A model generated the notes under the pieces. That model saw only the letters and a list, made by a program, of their open reading frames with translations. It searched no databases and was not told the DNA's origin. From Flavobacterium psychrophilum (GTDB taxonomy: Bacteria > Bacteroidota > Bacteroidia > Flavobacteriales > Flavobacteriaceae): DNA of 22,477 bases. Below, in pieces: positions 15,516 to 22,477 of this stretch (position 1 is the stretch's first letter; every line of letters starts with the position of its first letter). The stretch spans positions 1 to 22,477 of the forward strand of contig CALPPS020000041.1 of NCBI GenBank assembly GCA_943325515.2. The letters are read 5' to 3'. The position numbers and the translations under genes were made by a program.

Positions 15516-17189
15516 TTACTTTAATCGTTTTTTTAATTGATAACCGTATAAAGATGGAATGTTCGCCATGGGCTTATTTATAAATTCTATATAGGCATCT
15601 GGACCATATTTAACTGTAAAATTTCTGTTACCATTTATTCCAATTATTCTTGCAAAAGGGCCTTCATCCATACCGTTAAGTTCAATTGGAGCTATTGAGT
15701 CACCACCTGTAACTTCTACATTAATATTCCAAAAAGTAGAATACGCGCCGTGTGATGGTTTCCAATAACCAGCTCCTCCTCCTTCAAAAAGAGGATATTT
15801 ATTATCAGCGTTAGCTTCAAAATGCACTTTAATATTGTCAAATAAATTCTGATGATTGGCTCCTGCATGTTGGTCTAAATCAGGATCGATAAAAACCTCA
15901 CAATTTTCATATACATTTTTAGTAGAAAAAGTATTAAAACTTAGAGGATGAACCGCCTTATTATAGACTTTCAAATTTTCTACCAAAACATTATGAACTC
16001 CACCCATTGCAACGGTGTAATGAGCAATATTTTTCCCTTCAGTGACGATATCTCTAATCGTTACATTGGCAATTTCTTCTGTTAAGATTCCACTCTCCGC
16101 GTTATTAATAGTTACGTCTTTAACCCAACTATTAAAAATTCGGGTTAAAAAAATAGCATTATAACCTTGCTCCACATGATGTGCAACTCTAGCGGCATCA
16201 GGAAAACTGATTCGTAAATGTTCAATTCCTACTTCCGACAAATGTTTCCACTCTATCAAAAGTGCTTGATAATTTGGCTTAACGTCAAGTAATAATGGAG
16301 TTTTAATTATAATTTTATTTTTTGAAATAGATACAATTTCAACTTGCTGTCTAACTAATGCCAAATTGGGTTGCCTCCAATGAGAGTTACCGATTTTGGT
16401 CTTGGAATTTCTATATAAAGCCTCGATTATTTCCGCTTTTTCACCTTCCTTATTAAATAAATCCAATTCAACAACATCTCCTACTTTTAATCCATTTACA
16501 TCAGAAACTATAAACTCTTTTTCACCTCTTTTTCCTTGAATGACTTTGGCCAAAACTGTGGGTGGAGTATCATATTTTTCCATATATGATTTAACACGTT
16601 GTTTCGGTACTTGTGTCCAAATAAATCCACCAGACCATGCATATTGTGAAAAAGGCAAATCAATATTATTTTCTTTTTCTACTTGTCTTTTTCCAGTTGA
16701 AGTTAAATATTCTCTTAGTTCAGCTAATGATTCTTGTTCTTTCAAATACATCATCGGACGAGGGCAGAAAATTTCAGTTCCTTCTTTTCCAGAACCCGCG
16801 CCCCGTAGCACAAAATTACTACGTTCAATATATAAGATATCACTTAAAATTATTTTTCCAGCTGGCAATTGTAAAACTACATTTCCGGTAACTTCATGAG
16901 CTGCTTTAAAAGCTTTGAGCAACGCTTTAGAATCATCTAAATTATCATTTGCCTTAACACCAAAATCGGTTGCTAAAATCACTTTTTCCTTCATTTCAGG
17001 TAAACTAGTATTTCCAAAATGATAACCAGCATAACTAAAATCAGGTAAGAAATTTTGAGAGTAGACTTCTTTTTGACTTATTATTTGCGGTGTTTCTTGC
17101 GCATAAAGTTGTGATGAATTTATAATAATTAAAAACAAAACAACACATTGTCTCATTATTAAACTGTATATGTGAGTGGTTGAATTCAT
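15516..17189 (-). CDS. Exported parallel beta-helix protein, candidate polysaccharide lyase
   Basis: A 557-residue protein with a signal peptide. The ATG at 17187-17189 is taken as start, but an in-frame ATG at 17154-17156 (residue 12, MRQCVVLF) gives a more standard signal peptide ending LYAQ and may be the true start. PDFSYAGY at 49-56 is followed by a pectate-lyase-superfamily N-terminal part (DFGVKANDNLDDSKALLKAF, then LPAGKI and FVLRGAGSG). A subdomain with LKVGDVVEL and HWRQPN lies at about 215-320, and rungs continue to about 545. H414, H446 and H480 line up with H377, H406/H407 and H436 of the T9SS-bearing beta-helix protein at 1133-2962. There is no T9SS domain, so this one probably stays periplasmic. 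It lies between exuT (52-base gap) and the sensor gene (79-base gap), apart from the other enzymes. I do not recognise a named CAZy family; a lyase or epimerase role is inferred. Confidence 0.8.
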   Translation of the reverse strand: MNSTTHIYSLIMRQCVVLFLIIINSSQLYAQETPQIISQKEVYSQNFLPDFSYAGYHFGNTSLPEMKEKVILATDFGVKANDNLDDSKALLKAFKAAHEVTGNVVLQLPAGKIILSDILYIERSNFVLRGAGSGKEGTEIFCPRPMMYLKEQESLAELREYLTSTGKRQVEKENNIDLPFSQYAWSGGFIWTQVPKQRVKSYMEKYDTPPTVLAKVIQGKRGEKEFIVSDVNGLKVGDVVELDLFNKEGEKAEIIEALYRNSKTKIGNSHWRQPNLALVRQQVEIVSISKNKIIIKTPLLLDVKPNYQALLIEWKHLSEVGIEHLRISFPDAARVAHHVEQGYNAIFLTRIFNSWVKDVTINNAESGILTEEIANVTIRDIVTEGKNIAHYTVAMGGVHNVLVENLKVYNKAVHPLSFNTFSTKNVYENCEVFIDPDLDQHAGANHQNLFDNIKVHFEANADNKYPLFEGGGAGYWKPSHGAYSTFWNINVEVTGGDSIAPIELNGMDEGPFARIIGINGNRNFTVKYGPDAYIEFINKPMANIPSLYGYQLKKRLK

Positions 17190-17241
17190 TTTTAAAATTA
17201 TTAAACAAAAACTTATCGAAAATTTATTTCAAATTGAATAA

Positions 17242-18615
17242 TTACAAATCTGTTATTGGACTGTATTTAGGAACAAGTGCTTTCATTACAGACCATGCAA
17301 CTAAATAAGCCAGTGCGCAAATTGCAAACATAATAGAATAACCCGTTTGAATATGACCTAACCCTTCATAATGATCAAATAAAGCGCCGCCTAACTTTGA
17401 AACTAAAACGCCTCCAATACCACCCGCCATTCCACCAATTCCTATAATAGAACCAATAGCTTTTTTTGGAAACATATCAGAAACTGTAGTGAAAATATTA
17501 GCCGACCAAGCTTGGTGAGCAGAAGCTCCGACCCCAATTAAAAGTACTGGAATCCAAAAAGTAAAGTGACCAAGTGGTTGTGCTAATAGTACCACTAATG
17601 GAAATATAGCAATAACCAACATGGCTTTCATTCTTCCTTCATAAGGATTGTGACCTTTATTGATGAAGTACATTGGAAACCAACCTCCACCAATACTTCC
17701 CACCATGGTCATACTATATAAAACTGCTAATGGTAGCACGATATCAGTACCTTTCATTCCAAATTGTGCTTCAAGATATTTAGGCAACCAAAAAAGAAAA
17801 AACCACCAAATTCCGTCTGTCATAAATTTTCCAAATACAAAAGCCCAAGTTTGTTTGTAACCAAAAAGTTTGAACCAAGCTACTTTTTCTTCAGTAGAAG
17901 TTGCTGTTTTTTCAGCTACTTGAGACTCTGTGTCGTGGATATAATCATATTCTGCTTTTGATAATTTTTTTTGTTTGGATGGTATTTCATACAATAAAAA
18001 CCAGAAAATAACCCATATAAATCCAATTGCCCCAACTAAAATAAAAGCAAATTCCCATCCGTAATATTCTGCAATAACAGGAACAGTAAGTGGTGCTAAA
18101 ATAGCTCCTACATTAGACCCAGAATTAAAAATTCCTGTGGCAAGCGATCGTTCTTTCTTAGGGAAATACTCAGCAACAGCTTTAATTGCAGCAGGAAAAT
18201 TTCCTGATTCTCCAAATCCTAAAACAGCACGAGACAACATAAAACCAGCTATGGATATTGGCACAGCACCAACTCCAATCCATACCATGAAGGTTGAAAA
18301 AGCAGTTCCAACAGGTAAAGAATAAGCATGCATTATTGCCCCTATTGACCAAACTATAATGGCTAAAATATATCCTTTTTTAGTTCCTAATTTATCAATT
18401 ATTCTACCTGCAAAGAGCATGGAAATAGCATAGATAAACTGAAAAACAGCCGTAATATTAGCATAATCTGTATTGGACCAACCAAACTCTTCAGATAAAC
18501 TTGGAGCCAATAAACTCAATACCTGACGGTCTAAATAATTTACTGTAGTTGCAAAGAATAGCAAACCACAAATGGTCCACCTGTATTTTCCGATTGATAT
18601 ATTGGTTTCTTTCAT
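17242..18615 (-). CDS. exuT: MFS hexuronate transporter (ExuT type)
   Basis: A 457-residue inner-membrane carrier of the anion:cation symporter group of the major facilitator superfamily, which takes up glucuronate or galacturonate with protons. About twelve hydrophobic segments are visible. The first carries the family signature TVNYLDRQVLSLLAPSL, and the loop after helix 2 has AGRIIDKLGTKKGY. GFGESGNFPAAIKAVAEYFPKKERS follows at about 133-157, typical of ExuT and related sugar-acid carriers. The central cytoplasmic loop (about 210-245) is charged. The gene follows uxaC by 44 bases and directly serves the pathway encoded by its neighbours. Import of free hexuronate fits a locus whose exported enzymes cut oligosaccharides down to monomers outside the cytoplasm. 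Family assignment is firm; the exact sugar is taken from the neighbouring uxuA and uxaC. Confidence 0.9.
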   Translation of the reverse strand: MKETNISIGKYRWTICGLLFFATTVNYLDRQVLSLLAPSLSEEFGWSNTDYANITAVFQFIYAISMLFAGRIIDKLGTKKGYILAIIVWSIGAIMHAYSLPVGTAFSTFMVWIGVGAVPISIAGFMLSRAVLGFGESGNFPAAIKAVAEYFPKKERSLATGIFNSGSNVGAILAPLTVPVIAEYYGWEFAFILVGAIGFIWVIFWFLLYEIPSKQKKLSKAEYDYIHDTESQVAEKTATSTEEKVAWFKLFGYKQTWAFVFGKFMTDGIWWFFLFWLPKYLEAQFGMKGTDIVLPLAVLYSMTMVGSIGGGWFPMYFINKGHNPYEGRMKAMLVIAIFPLVVLLAQPLGHFTFWIPVLLIGVGASAHQAWSANIFTTVSDMFPKKAIGSIIGIGGMAGGIGGVLVSKLGGALFDHYEGLGHIQTGYSIMFAICALAYLVAWSVMKALVPKYSPITDL

Positions 18616-18659
18616 TGGTAATTTTTTGGTTTTGGTTAGTTTGTTTAATTGTAATTTAG

Positions 18660-20069
18660 TTATTCTATTTCAAAATAAGCAACAGCATTTTTATAACATA
18701 TATTTTCTACCATTGACCCTATGAGCTTCATATCATCAGGTAACTCCCCTTTTTCAATTTCGTCCCCAAGCACATTGCACAATATACGTCTAAAATATTC
18801 ATGTCTAGGAAACGAAAGGAAGCTACGTGAATCGGTTACCATTCCTACAAAACGACTTAATAAACCGAAATTTGAAAGTACATTTAATTGTTTTTCCATG
18901 CCGTCTTTTTGATCTAAAAACCACCACGCAGCACCGTATTGCATTTTTCCTGCTACTTTTCCATCATTAAAATTAGCGGCCATAGAAGCAAACATTTCAT
19001 TGTCTCTAGGATTCAAATTATAGACAATAGTTTTGGTTAAAGAATCACTTTTACTTAGCTTTCCAAAGAATTTACTCATATTCTCAGCCATAACTAAATC
19101 GCCAAGGGAATCAAAACCTTGATCGGGTCCTAATTCTTGTAACATTTTATCATTATTATTTCTAATAGCCCCAACGTGAAATTGTTGCGCCCACGATTTT
19201 GCTTTATTCATTGATGCCAATTCAAATAAAACAGCCGATTTATATTTATTTATTTCTAAATCAGATAGTGATTTGCCATTTATTGCGGTTTGAAAAATTA
19301 AATCTACTTCTTCAGCAGTATAGCTTTCACTATAAAAAGTGTTGTGTCCATGATCCGAAATTCTACATCCCATTTCATGGAAAAAATCGTGTCTGTCTTT
19401 TAATGCCTTAATTAATATCGAAAAATCGGTAATTGAAAAACCAACGGATTGCTCCAATTTTTTGATCCAATCAATAAATGCTTGTCCTTTTTCAATTTCG
19501 GTAGCTTTATCGGGACGAAAGGAAGGAAGGACTTTAATTTCAAAATTGTCTTCTTTGATTTTTTTGTGGAATCGTAAATCGTCAATAGGATCATCTGTTG
19601 TTCCTACGACTTTTACATTCATTTTACGAAGAATATTTCTAACACTGTACTCCGGTTTTTGTAATAAAGCAGTTGCTTCATTGTAAATTGATTCCGCAGA
19701 ATGGACATCTAATAAAGTAGAAATCCCAAAATAATTTTTTAATTCTAAATGAGTCCAATGATACAAAGGGTTTCTTAGAGTATAAGGAACTGTTGCTGCC
19801 CATTTAAGAAATTTATCATAAGGACTTGCGTCACCAGTAATGTACTTTTCATCAACACCATTGGCACGCATGGCTCTATATTTATAATGATCTCCTTCAA
19901 TCCATATTTGAGTTAAATTCTCAAATTGTCGGTCTTCTGCAATATCTTTTGGAGATAAATGACAGTGATAATCGAATATAGGTTTTGTTTTTGCATGATG
20001 GTGATAGAGCGTTTTTGCCGCTTCACTATGTAGCAAAAAATCATCAGTAATAAATATATTTACAGCCAT
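18660..20069 (-). CDS. uxaC: Glucuronate isomerase
   Basis: A 469-residue cytoplasmic enzyme that converts D-glucuronate to D-fructuronate (and D-galacturonate to D-tagaturonate). It belongs to the amidohydrolase-like fold: FDYHCHLSP at 32-40 gives the metal-binding H35 and H37. IWIEGDHYKYRAMRANG, LYHWTHLELKNYFGI, VVGTTDDPIDDLRFHK and SFRPDK are family landmarks in the first half. GMVTDSRSFLSFPRHEYFRRILCNVLG near the C-terminus completes the active site. Length matches E. coli UxaC (470). There is no signal peptide. It starts 6 bases after the uxuA stop, which suggests coupled translation. Since an altronate dehydratase gene is absent and mannonate dehydratase is present, the working substrate here is most likely glucuronate. 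Confidence 0.97.
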   Translation of the reverse strand: MAVNIFITDDFLLHSEAAKTLYHHHAKTKPIFDYHCHLSPKDIAEDRQFENLTQIWIEGDHYKYRAMRANGVDEKYITGDASPYDKFLKWAATVPYTLRNPLYHWTHLELKNYFGISTLLDVHSAESIYNEATALLQKPEYSVRNILRKMNVKVVGTTDDPIDDLRFHKKIKEDNFEIKVLPSFRPDKATEIEKGQAFIDWIKKLEQSVGFSITDFSILIKALKDRHDFFHEMGCRISDHGHNTFYSESYTAEEVDLIFQTAINGKSLSDLEINKYKSAVLFELASMNKAKSWAQQFHVGAIRNNNDKMLQELGPDQGFDSLGDLVMAENMSKFFGKLSKSDSLTKTIVYNLNPRDNEMFASMAANFNDGKVAGKMQYGAAWWFLDQKDGMEKQLNVLSNFGLLSRFVGMVTDSRSFLSFPRHEYFRRILCNVLGDEIEKGELPDDMKLIGSMVENICYKNAVAYFEIE

Positions 20070-20075
20070 TATAAA

Positions 20076-21236
20076 TTAAAATAAACTTTTCTCAATTCCC
20101 ATTTCTAAACCACGTAATTCTGCTAAACCTCTTAAACGACCAATTCCAGAATAACCTGGGTTGGTTTTTTTGTTCAAATCATCTAACATTTGGTGTCCAT
20201 GATCAGGGCGCATTGGAATTACTCTTTTTGTTTCTTTTTGCTTCTTCAAAATTGATTTTACTACTTCATACATATCCACGTCGCCCTCTAAATGATTGGC
20301 TTCATAGAAATTTCCTTCTTCATCACGTTGAGTACTTCTTAAGTGAATAAAATTCATTTTTGCACCATGACGATCAACAATACCTGGCAAATCATTTTCA
20401 GCAATTACTCCATAAGAACCCGTACACATTGTAAAACCATTTGAAGGAGAATCAATTGCATGTAGTAATTGAATTAAATCAGCTTCTGTACTAACTACTC
20501 TGGGTAAACCTAAAATTGGATAAGGAGGATCGTCAGGATGAATTGCCATTAAAACGCCAGCACTTTCTGCGACAGGAATAATTTCACGTAAGAAAAAGTA
20601 TAAATTTTCTTTTAATCTAGCGGCATCGATACCATCATATCCTTGAAGTACTTTTAAGAAATCTTCAACGGTATAGGATTCTTCAGCTCCTGGTAAACCA
20701 GCGATAATGTTTTGTTGTAATTTGATTTTATCGGCTTCAGATAACTTTTCGAAAGTCGCTTTTGCTTTTGCTTTTTGATCATCAGTATAGGTATTTTCAG
20801 CTCCTGGTCTTTTTAAAATAAACAATTCAAAAGCAGCAAATTCATTGATGTCAAAACGTAAAGCTTTAGATCCATCAGGCATTTCATATGATAAATCGGT
20901 TCTAGACCAATCCAATACTGGCATGAAATTATAACATACAATATTCACTCCGCAAGCAGCTAAATTTCTGATACTTTGCTTGTAGTTTTCAATGTATTTC
21001 AAATAATCACCCGATTGTTTTTTGATGTCTTCGTGAACGGGAATGCTTTCTACAACAGAAAATGTTAATCCTGCCGCTTCCACTTCATTCTTTCTTTTCA
21101 TGATTTCATTGACTTCCCATACTTGTCCATTTTTAATATGATGTAAAGCAGTTACAATTCCAGTTGCACCGGCTTGTTTAGCGTCAGATAATTTCACAGG
21201 ATCATTTGGTCCGTACCATCTCCATGTTTGTTCCAT
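20076..21236 (-). CDS. uxuA: Mannonate dehydratase
   Basis: A 386-residue cytoplasmic enzyme that dehydrates D-mannonate to 2-keto-3-deoxygluconate (KDG). The N-terminus ([20 protein letters not shown]) and the VTALHHI strand are typical of the UxuA family, a xylose-isomerase-like TIM barrel. Expected manganese ligands are present: H233 in AIHPDDPP, C271 in MCTGSYG, H298 in FIHLRST and D345 in MRPDHGHQ. The length is close to E. coli UxuA (394). It lies 29 bases downstream of the SDR gene and 6 bases upstream of uxaC, in the order of a glucuronate operon. This gene fixes the route as the isomerase pathway through fructuronate and mannonate. Confidence 0.97.
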   Translation of the reverse strand: MEQTWRWYGPNDPVKLSDAKQAGATGIVTALHHIKNGQVWEVNEIMKRKNEVEAAGLTFSVVESIPVHEDIKKQSGDYLKYIENYKQSIRNLAACGVNIVCYNFMPVLDWSRTDLSYEMPDGSKALRFDINEFAAFELFILKRPGAENTYTDDQKAKAKATFEKLSEADKIKLQQNIIAGLPGAEESYTVEDFLKVLQGYDGIDAARLKENLYFFLREIIPVAESAGVLMAIHPDDPPYPILGLPRVVSTEADLIQLLHAIDSPSNGFTMCTGSYGVIAENDLPGIVDRHGAKMNFIHLRSTQRDEEGNFYEANHLEGDVDMYEVVKSILKKQKETKRVIPMRPDHGHQMLDDLNKKTNPGYSGIGRLRGLAELRGLEMGIEKSLF

Positions 21237-21265
21237 AACTTATATAATTAAAATTTTACACTATT

Positions 21266-22090
21266 TTAAACTCCGCTAAACGCGCTAAAACCTCCATCAA
21301 TAGGAATGACAACTCCTGTTACAAAAGAGGTAGCATCATCGCATAAATACAAGGTGGTACTTACTAAATCTTCTGGTTCACCAAATCTACCCATAGGAGT
21401 TTGATCAATGATAGAATTTCCTCTTGGTGTTAATGCACCATTTTCAGTTGTTAATAAGGAACGGTTTTGATCTGTTAAGAAAAATCCTGGAGCTAGTGCG
21501 TTCACACGAATTCCTACTTTTGAAAAATGCACTGCTAACCACTGTGTAAAGTTCGATACAGCGGCTTTTGCTCCACTGTATGCCGGGATTTTTGTTAAAG
21601 GTGTAAAAGCATTCATGGATGAAATGTTCAAAATACTACATCCTTTTTTTCCTATCATATCTTTAGAAAAAACTTGCGTTGGCAATAAAGTTCCGATAAA
21701 GTTCAAATTGAATACAAATTTTATCCCTTCAGCATCTAAATCAAAAAACGTTTTGAATCCTTCGGTAGTATTGTGCATGTCTTCTTCCAATAAAAATGGA
21801 TTTGAGGTAGTTCCCAGTGGGTGATTTCCTCCAGCTCCGTTTATCAAAATATCACAACTTCCTAATTTATCATTTACTTCTTTCTTTGCAGCTTCCAAAG
21901 ATTCTTTTTCTAATACATTAGCCGCAACACCAATTGCCTTTCCTCCAGCTGCGTTGATTTCATTCGCAACTTGATCTGCAGCTTCTTTTTTCAAATCCAA
22001 TAATGCTATTTGGTGTCCTTGTTTTGCCAAAGCTTTTGCTAATGTGCTACATAAAACTCCACCAGCACCTGTAATTACTATTGTTTTCAT
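21266..22090 (-). CDS. uxuB: SDR-family fructuronate reductase / D-mannonate oxidoreductase
   Basis: A 274-residue NAD(P)-dependent short-chain dehydrogenase that most likely reduces D-fructuronate to D-mannonate, the step between UxaC and UxuA. It has the Rossmann motif TGAGGVLC at 7-14, in which cysteine replaces the usual last glycine, then NGAGGNHP at 84-91, the catalytic serine pair at 157-158, and Y171-x3-K175. The length and the segment between NGAGG and the FDLDAEGIKFVFNLNF region resemble Bacillus subtilis UxuB (YjmF) more than the shorter KduD. It is not related to the long-chain E. coli UxuB. The ATG directly touches the TAG stop of the aldolase gene, with no base between, and uxuA follows after 29 bases. 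An alternative role as a KduD-like reductase is less likely. Confidence 0.85.
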   Translation of the reverse strand: MKTIVITGAGGVLCSTLAKALAKQGHQIALLDLKKEAADQVANEINAAGGKAIGVAANVLEKESLEAAKKEVNDKLGSCDILINGAGGNHPLGTTSNPFLLEEDMHNTTEGFKTFFDLDAEGIKFVFNLNFIGTLLPTQVFSKDMIGKKGCSILNISSMNAFTPLTKIPAYSGAKAAVSNFTQWLAVHFSKVGIRVNALAPGFFLTDQNRSLLTTENGALTPRGNSIIDQTPMGRFGEPEDLVSTTLYLCDDATSFVTGVVIPIDGGFSAFSGV

Positions 22091-22477
22091 CTAATTATTT
22101 TTTATTGATTGAATTAAGCTTAAAACTGCTTTAGTTTCCGATTCGATGGTCGTATAATCTTTATCAGCCATTAATTGTTTGCTGATTAATTTGCTTCCCA
22201 TTCCAACAGCAGAAACGCCAGCTTTAAACCAACCCCCGATATTTTCTTTAGTTGTATCCACTCCGCCTGTTGGCATGAATAATAACTTTGGAAATAAATC
22301 TTTAATTCCGCTTAAAAATTCTGGTCCTAACATGTTCCCAGGGAAAAGTTTTATAAAATGAATTCCAGCGTTTTCGGCTGCTATAATTTCTGTAGGCGTC
22401 ATACAGCCTGGGCTGTATAAAACTCCTTTACTTTTTAAAAATGCACCCACTTCTGGAACAAATCCTGGACTAATAAA
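22091..22477 (-). CDS. kdgA: KDPG/KHG aldolase, 5' end cut off by window
   Basis: The frame is open at the right edge and 128 codons are visible up to the TAG at 22091-22093. About 90 residues at the N-terminus lie outside, judged by the usual 210-220 residues. The GTG at 22448-22450 is not a start, since the reading frame continues through it with family sequence (ISPGFVPEV). The visible part has SPGCMTPTEI, the Schiff-base lysine in FIKLFPG (visible residue 43) and FMPTGGVDTTKENIGGWFKAG, all typical of the class I aldolase that splits 2-keto-3-deoxy-6-phosphogluconate into pyruvate and glyceraldehyde 3-phosphate. It is the first visible gene of the glucuronate operon. KDG kinase, needed to make its substrate, is probably further upstream. 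Confidence 0.93.
   Translation of the reverse strand, partial: FISPGFVPEVGAFLKSKGVLYSPGCMTPTEIIAAENAGIHFIKLFPGNMLGPEFLSGIKDLFPKLLFMPTGGVDTTKENIGGWFKAGVSAVGMGSKLISKQLMADKDYTTIESETKAVLSLIQSIKNN

Noticed and set aside
16540..16899. Plus-strand 119-codon open frame inside the beta-helix gene
   Set aside because: Antisense to a clear protein fold; the translation shows no recognisable domain.
22448..22450. GTG as start of the aldolase gene
   Set aside because: Family sequence (ISPGFVPEV) continues upstream to the window edge, and starting here would remove most of the enzyme.
1..22477. CRISPR arrays, tRNA or rRNA genes, insertion sequences
   Set aside because: No spaced direct repeats, cloverleaf-like segments, transposase frames or terminal inverted repeats were seen.
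1..22477. Alginate or pectin utilization as the main role
   Set aside because: Alginate would need a DEH reductase and no UxaC/UxuA; pectin would need altronate dehydratase and galacturonate-specific enzymes, none of which appear.

Overview
The window looks like a chromosomal stretch of a marine or soil Flavobacteriaceae-type bacterium (phylum Bacteroidota). The signs are very AT-rich DNA, a hybrid two-component sensor with Reg_prop/Y_Y_Y domains, Bacteroidota-style signal peptides, a type IX secretion (T9SS) C-terminal sorting domain, and a dense set of polysaccharide-degrading enzymes. All 14 genes lie on the minus strand, so the direction of transcription runs from the right edge (22477) to the left edge (1). 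No gap between genes exceeds 300 bases; the longest is about 230 bases (11107-11338).

The upstream half (22477 to about 17240) is a complete-looking cytoplasmic D-glucuronate catabolic operon: KDPG/KHG aldolase (5' end cut off by the window), an SDR-type fructuronate reductase/mannonate oxidoreductase, mannonate dehydratase (uxuA), glucuronate isomerase (uxaC) and an MFS hexuronate transporter (exuT type). Gaps here are 0 to about 50 bases. KDG kinase is not in the window.

The middle holds a secreted parallel beta-helix protein of unassigned activity (15516-17189) and a full-length hybrid two-component system regulator (11339-15436). The downstream half (11106 to 1) is a second tight operon of exported enzymes: GH88 unsaturated glucuronyl hydrolase, GH2 glycosidase, an alginate-lyase-superfamily lipoprotein (PL38/PL5-like), two tandem S1 sulfatases of the iduronate-2-sulfatase type, a second beta-helix protein that carries a T9SS sorting domain, and a PL6/chondroitinase-B-like protein cut off by the left edge.

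Taken together this is a polysaccharide utilization locus for a sulfated, glucuronic-acid-containing polymer. Lyases and sulfatases open the chain, GH88 and GH2 trim the oligosaccharides, ExuT imports hexuronate, and UxaC-UxuB-UxuA-KdgA feed it into central metabolism. The exact polymer cannot be read from the window: no SusC/SusD pair, rhamnosidase or hexosamine-processing gene is present. The most promising novelty is the pair of distantly related beta-helix proteins, which share a fold layout and aligned histidines but belong to no polysaccharide lyase family I can name.
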